A DNA stretch of 64,000 bases. Origin: Norana najaformis (Eukaryota > Annelida > Clitellata > Crassiclitellata > Hormogastridae). The stretch's first letter is position 1; each line of letters begins with the position of its first letter. Location of the stretch: NCBI GenBank assembly GCA_964023275.1, contig OZ029913.1, positions 51,529,509 to 51,593,508 of the forward strand, in the 5' to 3' direction. The position numbers were made by a program, and so were the translations under genes. This document shows, piece after piece, positions 1-12,655 of the stretch. The notes beneath the pieces were generated by a model. That model searched no databases. It saw only the letters and a program-made list of their open reading frames with translations, and was not told the DNA's origin.

Positions 1-510
1 CACTTTCTTTCGAAAGACAGCATCCTTTGCTCTATATCCTTTGTTACCACCCAGGACTCGCATCCGTAGAGCACTCCGCTGAAGATGCACGTCTTTAGTA
101 CTTTCACCTTAGTTTCCAATTTTATCGCTTAACTTCTCCAGATTTTATCCATCGCCTTTAGTGTTACTGCAGCCCTTGCTATCCTTGTCCATACTTCCTT
201 TCTGCTGTCTAGGTCATACGTCGTGTTGCTCCCTAGATATGTGAACTTTTCCACATTTTCCAGTTGGTTTCCATCAATGACTAGTTTCTTTCTGTGGTCC
301 TTTTCTCCGAATACTAGAGTTTTGGTTTTTTCGAAGTTCATGGTTAACCCATATCTCTTTCCTTCTTCATTCAGAGCTTGCGCTGTTGTTTCCAGTCGTT
401 CCTCGTCTCTTTCGATCAAGTCAATGTCATCTGCAAAACACAGGTTGTTGATTCCTGTTCCGCTTATTACTACCCCATCTTCTTTATCTCTTATCTTATC
501 CAAGACTCTG
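1..510 (-). pseudogene. non-LTR retrotransposon reverse transcriptase fragment (frameshifted)
   Basis: Read on the minus strand from about 503, the frame contains the polymerase motif FADDID followed by a typical LINE thumb region with the tracts TMNFEKTKTLVFG and FTYLGS. That frame stops at 129. In another frame, 1-120 continues the same protein (KTCIFSGVLYGCESW), so the copy is broken by a frameshift near 125-130. It runs off the left edge of the window. The style resembles RTE/CR1-type LINE polymerases; the clade is inferred. It encodes the catalytic core that copied element RNA at the target site, but this copy is dead. Confidence 0.8.
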
Positions 511-860
511 TATTATGGCTTCCTTCTTATTTGCCAGTTTACATAAATGAACTATTTCCACAGTTCTGATTATGGCATAACCTGCAAGTCATTTATTGTC
601 TTGTGGATATCTTCTTTTTTACTTTCTGGTGGTAAATACACGAACCGAACCAAACCAAACCAAATCCAGTCAGGCCATCAGAATGCAGTTTCAAGCCAAG
701 TCCAACCTAAAGGATCCACTGTGTCAGTCTAATTAAGTCATTAAGTCTGCAACACAGAAGTGGACAAAAAACGTTTTGCTCTTGAAAACAAAAACCTCTG
801 CTAGTCTCAAGTTTTCAGGACTATTACAAGACTTAAAGAAATTTCATACACCTTACATTT

Positions 861-862
<2 letters not shown>

Positions 863-936
<74 letters not shown>
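863..936. repeat. (TA)n microsatellite
   Basis: Uninterrupted AT dinucleotides for about 74 bp, followed by degenerate CAT/ATC and AAT trinucleotide repeats to about 1080. Open frames through it encode only Tyr-Ile runs and are not genes. Confidence 0.95.
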
Positions 937-938
<2 letters not shown>

Positions 939-1084
939 TCATGATATGCATCGTGATTATGATTATCATCCTCATCAGCATCACCATTATCATCACATCA
1001 CCATCAGCAGCAAAATAATTAATAATAATCATCATCAACATCGAAACAATTCTAATCTGATTAATAATAATAATAATAATACCA

Positions 1085-1680
1085 AACCAACGAAATGCAA
1101 CACCCCCAGGTATTTGGCGTTGGCAGCTGCCAGCAAGCTCAACGAAGGCAACTACAGGGCTGCTCTCCAGCTCATCTGCAGCGAGGATAAGCCTATATTG
1201 GACATATTGGAAACACTGGCTGCACTGAAAAATAAGCACCCCTCTGTGCCGTTGGACAGGAGGACACCATGCCATCTGGACAGCTCCGACTGCATCACCA
1301 CGTTGTGGACAAATAAAGAAGTTGCTAAGGCGATCTCCCCTTTTCCGGCGGGTTCGGCGGGCGGCCCCGATGGTATCACCCCGCAGCACTTAAAGGATCT
1401 CGTGGCCTCTGGAGTGGATAACAATATCGGCCAACATCTATGCGGACCTTGTCAATCTGGTTTTAAAGGGAAGCCTTCCAGACGAGGTGAACGAAGTGGT
1501 CTATGGGGCTAACTTGATAGTTCTGAGCAAGAAGGACGGAGGCATACGACCAATTGAGGTGGCTACAAGTGGCGCCGCCTAGCAGCGAAGTGCGCGAATT
1601 CATACTCTGTGGCAAGGTTGGCTCATCAGCTTGCCCCGAAACCAGCCATTTGGCAGTAATGCAAGCAAACTAATGACTTA
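1085..1680 (+). pseudogene. LINE reverse transcriptase N-terminal fragment
   Basis: The + strand frame ending at 1512 carries the fingers-domain signature GGPDGITPQHLKDLV, preceded by a helical segment typical of the region between endonuclease and RT. A second frame resumes near 1480 with NLIVLSKKDGGIRPIEV, the next conserved RT block, and a third frame carries RRLAAKCA. At least two frameshifts therefore separate pieces of one ancestral ORF. No catalytic DD motif remains. It is a different LINE type from the one at 1-510 and lies in the opposite orientation. Confidence 0.75.
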
Positions 1681-3080
1681 ATATAGATTTTGATCGTTTA
1701 TCAAGGCCTTCTCAAGTCGTGTGAACTACCAAGTCTCGATGCACCTTTTAAAAACCTTTCAAATATGTTTTGGTACTGATAGTTTTAAATTTCTTGACAT
1801 CAGCACTGAGCTTTAAATATTATGAAGAAACCAACATATGTAGCTGTTTTGGCACTAAAAATCTTAACAGTTCCCCAGAAACAGCAAAAGCACATTTCCA
1901 GCTGATATAACGTTGAACTAATTTAGACATGCCAGAGAGCCAAGCTTAGTGCCCTTGAAAGATGCGTGAAATGTGCTAGACAGCAAATGCCTAGATACAT
2001 ACAAAATTACATATATGCTGTTGAAATAAGTATCATTGGTTCTACTTTATAAGACAGCTATGCTGGCATAATGTTAAAGCAACTTAATGCTGCTCTTCCA
2101 AAATCCCATAATTATTCTGTCCAACATATGTCCAGAACAATTAATTATGTGCACAGGACAGTCTAAATAAGTCGTTGAGTTGCAGAAAACTGTAACAACT
2201 AACACAGCCATTACAGCTATGAATAATTAGAAGAGCTGCAAGGCTAATTGCAAAGCAAAGCCATTCTCTCTGGGGTGTTACGCATGATGCTTGCAAATAC
2301 AATCTGTTACAAAGGCAGGACAGACCAGCCTCAAATAAATCAAACTGAATGTGAGAGAAATGTTAGAGTAGAAACATTTGGAATCTCAGAGACCAAGCAA
2401 ATCTTTGCACAAGTACTAGCATCAATAATTAATTACTTAGTAATATAAACGCAAAGTTGGCACATGCGGCCAAGATGACTGCATGTTTACCTAGCATATT
2501 GTTTTTGATCAATTAGTTGGTCACATGCAAAGTTTGCTCAATAATTTTTGTTCACTCATACTTCTAATGTGACCTAGTCTGTGTTCTTGCAGCTATTTCA
2601 CTCTTTTCACAATCAATTGTTATCAAAGTCTTGACTCTTCCGCTCTGAGGAATACTATCAGGACAGTGTCAAGCACCAGTTGGAGAGGACAAAAGAGTCC
2701 TTGGATTAGTGCCGACCAAATACTGTGGATATGCTCTATGAAGGAACTGACCAGCTGCTGAAGAATGTCATCCTGCATAAACCTGGTGGCCGAAGGAAGT
2801 GCGGACGTAGCATATTCCACCATCAGCGTGGGACTGCTTGGTGTTGGGGTTCGTCTGTTGCACGTTTCCTCGCCTGTTGTCGATCCTCTGCTTTGATGCG
2901 ATGTAGTCCAGGATATCTTAACATATTGTCTACTATTAACTCTGGGTGGGAATCCATCGACTGGACTCTGCTGTGTCTGCCAGGACTCACCATTGGTGAC
3001 TCTTCTAGTTATTTCAGCATTGTTCTCTTATTAACTTTTTGACATTAATGACTTTAGCATCACTTACAGTGGTGTGAAGT
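1681..3080. other. no gene recognised
   Basis: AT-rich sequence without long frames or recognisable domains. Short frames here (for example 2725-3042 +) have no motif, no splice context and no family resemblance that I can see. Confidence 0.6.
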
Positions 3081-3082
3081 GG

Positions 3083-3295
3083 GACACAGTGGTGTAGTGG
3101 TATGGTCTATGCCTCGTAACTGGAGGGTCACGGGTTCTAATCTTCCTCAAGCCACTGCGTAGCGACCTTGGACAAGTTGCTCGCCCACAACTATATATGA
3201 GGAAGGAAACTGGAAACCACCTCACTCATATCATACCCGGGTGGCATAAGGTCAGTGGACTTGCCTTCAGGCACAGAACTCATCATCATCATCAC
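3083..3295 (+). mobile_element. tRNA-derived SINE
   Basis: The 5' part looks like a tRNA gene, with an A-box-like stretch (TGGTGTAGTGGTATGG) and a B-box-like GGTTCTAATC about 40 bp later. The body follows (GCGTAGCGACCTTGGACAAG), and the copy ends in an (ATC)n tail at about 3279-3292. The body resembles the SINE copies at 14,211-14,335, 30,476-30,660 and 38,231-38,374. It sits immediately upstream of a Tc1-like end. SINEs of this kind are transcribed by RNA polymerase III and mobilised by partner LINEs. Confidence 0.7.
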
Positions 3296-4690
3296 AGTGA
3301 TGTGCAAAAGTCTGGAATAGGTACACAAAATTTTGGAAATTCAGTATTTTTTCATTTTACAGCTACCTGTGTTCTGTAAGACAATGCTCATACAATTAAT
3401 TTAAATATCTTTGGCTATTTAGCTGTGAGCTATGTTAAATAAGTCTTGTGGCACATGTACTTTGCAGAAGTTAGCACAGCATACAGGGCTGGTGGTATAA
3501 AAAAACAAAAACATGTAATTTTATGGTTTTTAGACTTTTTGGCCTAGTACTTTTCTTTCCTCTATGTGGTGGCCCTAAAAAGGAGCTTCTGATGTGTGGC
3601 ACTGTTGGCTTAGTGCTTGACTGGCCATCCTTAGCTCTTGCAAACGGCCAGCACCTGGCAGGCATGGAATGAACCAGCGTGACAAGGTGGTCCCTGGTGA
3701 CAGCCCAGTTCCAAGCTATTATTAATGATTGTATCAGCTCTCTCTTGCTTCCTGGACGATGCTTGGATATTTCGACAGCTATTTTATGCCACAAGTTTTT
3801 GACCGGATTCACATCTGGTGACTTAGCTTGCCATTCAAGGGTGATGAACTTGTTCTGTTTCTTTCAACAGATGATCCCTTTTGCACAATGGCATGGTGCA
3901 TAGTCATCTTGGCGCACATAGCCATCAGCAAACAGCTGGTTTGCAGATGGAATCATGCACTTCTGCAGAATATCAATGTATTTCGTTGCATTTACCATAC
4001 CCTCAACTATGTGTAGGTGCCCAACTCCACTGGCAGTCAAGCACCTCCAAACCATGACCATCAATGGATGCTTGATGGTCACATTCATGCACTCAGGTTT
4101 GTACTCTTCATCCAAAAGTCGTTTCACTTAAGAATGCGCTTGATCTCCAGAGGCAGAAAAGTGCTTTCATTGCTGAAAAGCACCTTTTCCTACATCTCAC
4201 AAGTCCACTCTGAGTATTTTCTTGCACACTTGACTCTGAACTTCCTCTGTGCATATGTCAGCAGTGGCTTCCTCTTTGCTTTACACCCCCAAAGTCCAAT
4301 TTCCATGCATCTTATATGCACTGTCAACGATGCAGCTGTAACACCACAGATCTCATACCACTGCCTCAAGAGACGAGGTGATTTGAGCTTGCTATCAGCT
4401 AGACAGGTGCGTCGAAGAGTTCAATCTTGCTGATAAGTCTCTTCTTCAGTCTTCTTCTTGTGTATCTTGACTACTATCAAGTATCTTGACTACTGCACTC
4501 TGACTGTAGTCAACTTTTTTCGCTATCTGCATGGTGGAATATCCTTCCTTGTTCATCACTGACACACAAATTCGTGCTGCACAGACAAACTGCTGCTTTT
4601 CTTTTGGTTGGATAAGGACTTTCAGCTTCAATGACGTTTGCTCAGATCGAACACTGACTCTGAGTTTCTGTTTTATGGTATCCGTCTAGA
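3293..4690 (-). mobile_element. Tc1-like DNA transposon remnant
   Basis: The left boundary is marked by sequence of the Tc1-like terminal type (ACAGTGATGTGCAAAAGTCT at 3295). The interior encodes a broken Tc1-family transposase on the minus strand. I do not find a matching inverted terminus on the other side, where sequence passes into a LINE 3' tail at about 4735, so the element is one-ended. Confidence 0.65.
3590..4631 (-). pseudogene. Tc1/mariner-superfamily transposase, decayed
   Basis: From 4631 the minus strand reads an N-terminal helix-turn-helix region (YSTMQIAKKVDYSQSAVVK), then, over several frames, a DDE core: KVLFSNESTF near 4165-4190, QDDYAPCHCAK near 3870-3900 and MNPVKNLWHKI at about 3780-3812. 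Family members have D in the first block (FSDES) where this copy has N, and NPIENLW where this copy has NPVKNLW, so two of the three catalytic acids are lost. In-frame stops and frame changes occur throughout. A functional relative would cut and paste its own DNA at TA sites. Confidence 0.85.
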
Positions 4691-4734
4691 ACAACACTGC
4701 TGCATGATTGGTTAACAAAGCAAACGTTCTGATT

Positions 4735-4985
4735 GGCCAGAATTGCATAGATCATATTTCTCTGGTTGTGCCAAAAACTAGAACTGTCCTTGATGGACGA
4801 GATTTTTGGTTAAGACTTACCATTTTCAGTTGGCTTATCTCCCACAGGCTGCCTCTCTGTTTCAGCAGACTGACTTTCTCGATACTGATCTGACGGTGGC
4901 TTGATTTTGGTGTGCCATTGGTTGATACTTTGCGTATCAGACACAGCCGCTATGGAGCTTTATAATTACAAATTTTAACTATCAC
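4735..4985 (+). mobile_element. LINE 3'-end fragment (family with GGCTGCCTCTC tail)
   Basis: This segment closely parallels 13,510-13,830: TTTCTCTGGTTG, CCAAAAACTAGAACT, AGGCTGCCTCTCTG and a tail ending GCCATTGGTTGAT. In 13,340-13,835 the equivalent stretch is the RT C-terminus plus 3' UTR, so this is a 5'-truncated LINE copy. Confidence 0.7.
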
Positions 4986-5499
4986 TTTCACTTTCCAGAA
5001 AAAGTCTTTTAAACTTATACTGGTAATCCATTGCAGCCTGGGTCAGCTCAAAATTATCTTTCTTATGTCCAAGGTGCTTCAAGGTCTATCACCAAGCTAC
5101 CATGCCGATTTATAAGTGCATTTCATTCACATAATCCTACTAGATCAAACTTTGGCCAGTTATTTCAATTTAAATGCCATTTTGGTCCACGTTTCTACAG
5201 AATTACCCTCATCTGTCTCTTATTCCATTTAAGATGCAATCGAAGACTCCTCTGTTTCAAGCTAATCATGGCTTTGGAGGAAATTCATTATTTCTTGTCA
5301 AATAAATGCCTGATTAATAAGAAAATCATAATCTTCATATATGACCAAGTCCATAAATTACATCATGCATGTATATACATGTATAAGTTTATATTTGACC
5401 ATGTAAAACAAACATATGCAGATCCACATAACCTAAATAACTTGGCATACTGTCTTTCATATGTTAAATTCGGTTAGCCAATGAAGAGGAAAGTATAAC

Positions 5500-5775
5500 C
5501 TAGTCCTAGATGCTGTAGGATCATTTGGCTGAAGCACACACACCCCTACAGCAACCCAACAACAGGCCATTTCACAGTGGTTGGTCATCCACCCAAGCAG
5601 TAAAGAGGCTTATTACCTCTTAACTCCACTGTGCATGCCAAGCAGTAACCCTAAGTTTATAGGTGTGTCTGGTAGGGAGCACTACTGAAGCATAAGCTTG
5701 ATATACCTAAGTGTCCTGGAGGGTATCTGAACCTTCAACTTCTGAGCTGATGGTCCAGCATATTAACAATTAGAT
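5500..5775 (-). mobile_element. probable tRNA-related SINE copy
   Basis: On the minus strand, 5770-5700 has a tRNA-like head (CCATCAGCTCAGAAGTTGAAGG) with a B-box-like GGTTCAGATACC. The distal part (GGATCATTTGGCTGAAGCAC at 5520) matches sequence at 63,890-63,950 near the right edge, so the segment is a dispersed repeat. Confidence 0.5.
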
Positions 5776-6167
5776 TATCACATCAATCAAAGAGGATAAA
5801 GATGCTCATAGTATATTAAGAAACTCAGGACAAAACATAACTCATGTCCACAGAATTTTCTCTTTTGGCATTTTAACTGGCACAACAGTTTTGCCAGGTA
5901 AGCCTGGAAAAAGTTATAAAACATGCATAAAAACCCAAGTAATGATTTTCCTGAGTGAGCCATTCGAAAGGTCATTAATGCTAGTATGCAGAGATAGCTG
6001 TTGGCAACTTTTACTCCAACAAGTATATGCAGAACAACTAAATCTAGGTGCAAAGTTATTATATCCATCACTGTGGTGAATTTTAACTTTACTGGCAATT
6101 TCGTAAACACATTTCACAGAAATTAGCAGGTAAGGAGAATCAAAGGCCCTAAAATTAAATCAAATTT

Positions 6168-6605
6168 TTAATTTAAAATAGCACTTTCTGCAATACTGTA
6201 ATTTGTAAGTTCACAGTTACATAGCACATTTTCAAGAAAATTCGTCAGAGGTGCTCCCCAACAATACAAGACCATGATCATGAATATCACGAGAGAATAA
6301 TCACCAGCAAAACAGAAGCATAGAAAGAACAGACTCATGTCATAGGTTGCATGCATGGAAGCCTGTTCCAGAATGAGGGGTTGACTGCAGCAAAGCTTCC
6401 ATGTTGCACTGTGGGATGGAGGTACAACCAGATCACCCTGTGTTGCAAAGTGAAGAGATTTGTAGTCGTTTATGGATGATACTGGAATACACAGCTCTCT
6501 AAGGCAGGAGGAGCACAACCGGTCAGACAGAATCAGGTTTATCAGCAAAAGGATCTTAAACTCAATGCGCTTCTTCGCAGGGCAACCAATGCAGCTGAAC
6601 CGCAT
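6168..6605 (-). pseudogene. LINE reverse transcriptase C-terminal fragment
   Basis: The minus-strand frame begins near 6600 and contains PAKKRIEFKILLL, the RT-connection block that LINEs of the L2/CR1 type show as a KRIxFKILLLxxKAL pattern. It is followed by SSCLRELCIPVSS and FATQGDLVVPPS, matching the block that precedes the family's C-terminal WNxLP motif. The end is lost after about 6300. Same family as 14,560-15,060, 35,345-35,665 and 58,800-60,900. Confidence 0.7.
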
Positions 6606-7553
6606 GTAGTTAGATATATGACCGAACTTTGGAATCCCACCAATTAGCCAAGCTGGCGTTTAAAATGGGTTGAAGCTGATTAATCTGAAGAAGATGCAGG
6701 CCAGCATAATGGCATTACCATAGTTGACCCTAGTGCAAGTGATTGCATGCATCAGGGTAGAAGCAGCTTTGGCATACAGTGTGGATCTGGCACAGATGAT
6801 AAAAGCATGTTCGACATACATGTCTTCACATGCTCAGAGAGGATTAATTCCTGGTCAAATCTCACAATTGTTTACTAATATCTATATCTGGAGAGGTGTG
6901 TAAACAATTGTGTGTACTACTAACACAGGTTCAAGTTCTTATAGGCTGACTTAAGAAATCAACTTGAATGATAATAATGACAGCTCCTGTTGCAAAGTGT
7001 TATCACCTGCTAATTATATTTTGCATTTACTTCATGAGTCATCATCTAGACAGCATAGGCCTAACTACTTCTCACATCAGTCTCAAGAAATAGGCTTACA
7101 GTGACAATAACATCATGGACTACTGCACTCTGTAGACTTTCAACTGAGAGAACTGCTGATGGTTCTGCAGGTAGCTCTTCTTCTGACCCAATTCCAAAAT
7201 GAATTAAAGTACCACTGCCCTTATTTGCCTTCTCAGTTCTATCCTCTCCTTTTAATTTCTGAGCTCCTGATTTGTGTTTATACTCCACTGTTTCTGAAAT
7301 TAAGCTGTAATTTCTACACAGAATTTAACAAAATGCGCAGTGCAGTCAAATGCTAATACTCTTATATAGGGACCTGTGGACATCTGATATATCTACATGA
7401 GAGGGAACAGGCCTATGCCACTCCTTAATCCATTTTAATAGATGCAGCCCATCTGCAATTCCTCTGCTTTCTACAGAAACCTTAAAGATTCAGAGTTCAG
7501 AGGTTAATGGAAACTAGCATAATGATCTATTTACACAAAGCAAGTAAGAATAT

Positions 7554-7658
<105 letters not shown>

Positions 7659-7659
7659 C

Positions 7660-9430
7660 TGTTGCCCTAGTGTTCTCTAGCAAATCTGTATATGAAATGA
7701 GTACATCAACTGTACACTGTACAGTGTTCATAGAAGGATCAGGTGGCAAGAGAGATGACTGGCCACCTGTCCTCAAGCTAAAAAACATGCTATAGCGATT
7801 AAGTCCCAGGAAATTTCACTAAAATTGCTTTTCAATCAATAGCATCAATTTGCCATTGAAGTAAATTCCTCAAATGCCGACATATGTTAAACACATATGC
7901 AATTTGTTGTAGTGGATACAGTGATGACAAACAGTGAAGTTAAGGAGCATCAGAAATAGTTAGTACTTGGATACATCACAGTGCAGGAAAAAACAGGCCA
8001 CCTGGGTCAGATCAGTCTGTCATCCACCATTTGGTAAACTGAGTATCAACACAAGTTGGCAGTATCTGTTGATTATGTCTTGTTGATTAACAGCTGCAAG
8101 AACCTTTGACTCTGAAACCAGTATCACTGACATACTTCAAGAGTGCACATCTGTGGACATTAGAGTGACTGGATGCAAGTAACTGTCCTCATGCTCTTTA
8201 ACCTTTTGTTTGCATTTAATTAATAGACCACAATATTCTACTTCACTGCCCTGAACACTGGTTTGGGCTTTCAAGTCGCACTCTGGACAGGTTTGCCTCC
8301 TATCTTCACTGAAGCACTCAGTCAGTTCAAATGCATCCATCACTTCACTTTTAGCTCTCATTAAGCATCACAGAGTTCTATACTTGGTCCCTCCAACTTA
8401 CACAGTGTATCTCACTAAGTGTACTGAAAGTCCAGCATGGAAAAGTCTTTAGCCAGGCCAACTATTATGAATGATCCAGCCTGCAAGAGGTATCCGGTGT
8501 GGTGTGGGATATTCAGAAGCACAGCATTCTGCCATCAGCCCAGGTAGTGGCATTGTAAAGTACCCTAAAAGTAGATCGCTACTTACAATGTTACATAATG
8601 GTAAATTATCATCACTACAATACATCTGGTCAGCGTAACCGTGTGCTCTGAATGCATCATTTGGCCCTCACCACTCCTTTACCTCAATCCAGCAAAGACC
8701 AGGAACTCTGAACCACTCACCAGTCACTCATGGATCAAAATCCAAAGACTTGGTTCTACCTGTGTGCAAACGCCTGCCAATGGAGAGTTTTCCTGCTAAC
8801 AGAGTTTCATTTGGCCGAGGATGAATTATTCATTTTTACTGGACTATAACATCATTTAGGTTAGTGAGAAGTGCCTTCAAGTGGTTCTCATAGATGCCTG
8901 GACACATAAACCATACAGCCCTTTGGAATATCATTTCTATGCCAAGGACACCCAGTTACTATTTTCTTTTCATAGCTCGACATCTACTCTTGCCCTCCAA
9001 CTATTTGCATCCGTTGTCGGAAACATGCAGTCTGGGATGGCTTGCGATAAAAGCCTTAAGGACTTTCTAAAATTAAATATCTTCTCTTGGGCAAAAGTCA
9101 ATAATACCTGGACAAATATGTCTGGCTTGTTTCTGAAAACAATTAATGGTTATTGAAGAATGTTTTAATCATACAAGATCAGTAACCAGTTTGATTTATA
9201 TTGCTTCTCTGACCACGTTCAGACTATGCATAAATAAGTTCATTTTCACATAAATTACAAACGGTCCAGATGTATGTGGTAAGAATCAAACAATGACACT
9301 GAAAACTGACTTATCACTCCTATGTTGCAATCACAACAACAACTACATATTCAGCAAGAGACCAGTATAAACTCTGTCTAAAAACTATCAGTATTACATT
9401 GTAGTCACCTGATCTACAGCTGCTTGCTGT
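7660..9430. other. no gene recognised
   Basis: Unique-looking AT-rich sequence. Short frames (8137-8361 minus, 8881-9156 +) show no recognisable domain, splice context or repeat similarity. Confidence 0.55.
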
Positions 9431-9526
9431 ATACCCATCTATCCATATACCCATCTATCCATATACCCATCTATCCAGATACCCATCTATCCACATACCC
9501 ATCTATCCACATACCCATCTATCCAA
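9431..9526. repeat. 16-bp minisatellite, six copies
   Basis: Six near-identical units of ATACCCATCTATCCAT in perfect 16-bp register. Only the last bases of each unit vary (CCAT, CCAG, CCAC, CCAA). Confidence 0.95.
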
Positions 9527-10325
9527 CAAATGCTGCACTCGATCATCTGACAATCTGACTCATGCCATACCTGAAGCCAAAACAGTTATGGACTCACCCA
9601 GCTAACACTGGGGTATGTTTGAAGTTTTGAAAATCGCTTCCCAGTTTTGTCACTTCTTTGGTGTGCTTTTTCAGAGCACGATCTACAACTCATCTGTTCA
9701 AACTTGTTAAACACTTTACCTGCATTCTGGTCTACAAGAAATCTGAGACTTCAACTGGACTTTTCCAATGGATGACGATTCCTCGTTACTTCAAAGCGAT
9801 CACAGATTGATTTTAATAATCATAATAGCACTATGGAAGCTTTTGGTTTAGAAGTAGAGTGCACAGCCATCCATCTTCAAATTTCTTATTTCTGTCATAG
9901 CTGTCATTCTGCTTACTGTAATGTGGGCCTCGATTTACCATATATAGCTAAGTCCATGACTAAACATCTAAGACCATTTGAAGGACACCTAATGATTCTA
10001 AATTCTTCTAAATATTTCAGCTAAGTATGACACTAGGTCTACTTTCTTGCTTTAAGGTCTCTAGCATTAGTCTAGAATGAATTATTATACCTGCCCTTAA
10101 TTTGCCAGTCACAAGTTTCCATTCCCACACAGTCTGCTTATCTTGGTGAAGAACTGCCTAATCAAGTTCACAAGTTGTCTGATCTAGTTCAATCAACATG
10201 TAGTGTTCCTTGGGCTCTGATCTTGGCCCTCTTCGGTTTACACTATACACTGCTCCATGCATGATACTCAAGCAAGGCACCATCCCTGTACTGGTACAAT
10301 GATATCAATAACAGTTTGTTGGATA

Positions 10326-10636
10326 TTTATTTTCCTCAGCTAGCATTATCATTTGGTGTTTATTCCCTTCAGCTAGCATTTAGCAGCCAGACCCACTGCA
10401 TGGAACAGACTTCCTGAGAATGTGACCAATGCCCCATCCCTGGACACATTCAAGTCACCACTCAAGACATCTTTTTAGGATATCTTATGACTGTAGTTGA
10501 TTTCTGGACCCATGTACAGCGTCCTTTTCTTCGGCCTTGGCTGTGCTACAGCGCTATATAAATTGTCTTATTATTATTATTTATTCTCCTCAGCTAGCAT
10601 TAGCATTTGGTAGTTATTCTTTTCAGCTAGCATTTA
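10326..10636 (+). mobile_element. 5'-truncated LINE 3' end between long direct repeats
   Basis: 10,382-10,578 encodes a LINE RT C-terminus (TAWNRLPENVTNAPSLDTFK), followed by a 3' UTR with CTACAGCGCTATATAA and an ATT-repeat tail. It is bracketed by two copies of a roughly 55-bp sequence (about 10,326-10,381 and 10,580-10,636; both contain CCTCAGCTAGCATT and TTTTCAGCTAGCATTT or a close variant), differing at about six positions. The direct repeats look like a long, aged target-site duplication. Confidence 0.7.
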
Positions 10637-11466
10637 CTGTGATTAATGATCTTCAGTCACCTATGTTCTCTACAGCTTTATAGATTTCCCATCTGACTGA
10701 CAGCCACCTATGGAGTGCTTCAGAGAGATTAAATATGCCAGTACAATAACAACTGGCTGCTGCTCACCTCTGGTCCTCAGCCCATCAAACATGAATTTCA
10801 ACAGTTGAAACTCAAGACCAGTTGAAGCTAATCAGTTCATCGGAGCAGCTCAGTCATTCACTGCAATGAATCTGCTTCTAAATTGGACTGATTTGCTTCT
10901 CTTCCTTACATCTCCATTGATAAATCATTGGAACATGCATACCTGCCATTCTCCTTGATATGTTGACCAGATGCATCTTTATCATATTTATGGCAACAGT
11001 TTGGCATTATGATACTGCTCCAACATGGTACACCATTTACCTTTTAACAAAAACTCCTTATCAATTCTTTTCCTTTCCTTTTGGTTTTTGTGTTGCAGCA
11101 CCAAATGCAGGAAGCTTCTTGTGCAGTGCTATGCTTCTGGAATTTGTGCACTCGTTTGCTTAATTTGTACACCACAACACTTCATGAAGTTCTTAATAAT
11201 CACTCACCTCGAGTACTATTACTGACAGTACAAACTGGATCACTCAATGAAAGCACTGCATTGCCAGGACTGGTCTCTGTGATAACATGGATCTCAGCTG
11301 GGCCTGTCTAAAAGATCAAACTGGTTTCACATCAACCAATGATCAATATTTTGTGAATTATACTGATAGCGCTAGAGAAGTTTTCTGCTAAGATTGGGTT
11401 TAAAAGTCTCCATATTATGATATTAAAATTCATGCTTACAAGTGTCTGCTTAAAACACGAAGAGTT

Positions 11467-11563
11467 GGAGAAGGAGGAGGAGGAGGAGGAGGAGGAGGAG
11501 GAGGAGGAACAGGAGCAGGAGGAGAAGCAAGAGGAAGAGGAGGAGCAGGAGGAGCTGGAGGAG
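11467..11563. repeat. (GGA)n purine tract
   Basis: GGA/GAA-rich purine tract of about 95 bp. Translations on either strand give only Ser, Leu, Glu or Gly runs. Confidence 0.9.
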
Positions 11564-11639
11564 AGCATTCCCTGGACCTAACCCTGAGAGGCAGCCATAC
11601 AAAGTGCTAGCAACTTCATTTACTTCTGTCTTAACACAG

Positions 11640-12655
11640 AACACCATATAAAATAAAAGTGGGCCACTGAGAAGTTTTAGTGTCTAAGTTCAACAGAAGA
11701 TGTGCAAGCAAAAGTTCAAATCTGCTACACTGCAATGATGAAAAATTAATTTACCAGAACTTCGGACAATAACAGATCTCTAACTTGATTCTGTTTGTCT
11801 CCATATCATTGTAAAACTGAGGAATTCACTTAAAGTTATTTTTGTGTTTAATAAAAGATTAAATTGTAACTGTTGTTTGACTGTCTTCAATGATTCAAAC
11901 TGTTTGGGAGAAACATTCCTGCCTTTAAAATTTTAAGCGATATTAATGTTTACCAAAAACGAACAGTAGAGTGTCACGCGATTTCCTAAGATCCGTGATC
12001 CACAAAAGAATTCTATTTTGGTTTTATCAGAACATCAGACTTTCTAGGAAACAGCAACAAATACGCTTAGTCAGAACTGTGAGGGTAGTATAAATACCGG
12101 AAGTCGTATTCCGCATGCTACGAAAGGCAAATCCCAGATTGACTCCAACAGAGCACATAAACCAGTAGCAATACTAAAACTAATGTCACCTTCATTGGTG
12201 GCGTTATGTCATACCCTTTAATCTGTCTTGTAATACACAAAAATCGCAGGAGTCAGATATCTGTCATATAATATCCTGGTTGTGTTCAATTGTGTGTTTA
12301 AAATCTCCAATTGCGTTAAACAAGAAACGATTAACAACAGAACAAGAAATTATTTACTTTGATTTATCGCCGGATATGAGGTCAATAACAGACTACGTAT
12401 TATGGCAAAGATCCTCTATTTAGTGACGTTTAAACAACGCCATTTGCTGAAACGTCCGTAGAGCGCAATCGTTTGACCGATTGAATCTTGTTGTTTAGCT
12501 AATGCTTTGTACATGCTTCTGTAGAGACTCCTTTTAACGCCTGGTCTTGAGATTACCAGTTTTTAAAACCAACAATTTTTGTTAATTGTTTTATGGCTAC
12601 TGTAAGGTAATGTAGGTTGTAAAAAATTATATATGTAGTAAATTGCAGAAATTTC
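11640..12655. other. no gene recognised
   Basis: No open frame of useful length, no repeat match seen within the window, no RNA-gene signal. Confidence 0.5.

Noticed and set aside
9431-9526. CRISPR-like regular repeats
   Set aside because: Units are contiguous 16-mers with no unique spacers, in eukaryotic DNA; it is a minisatellite.
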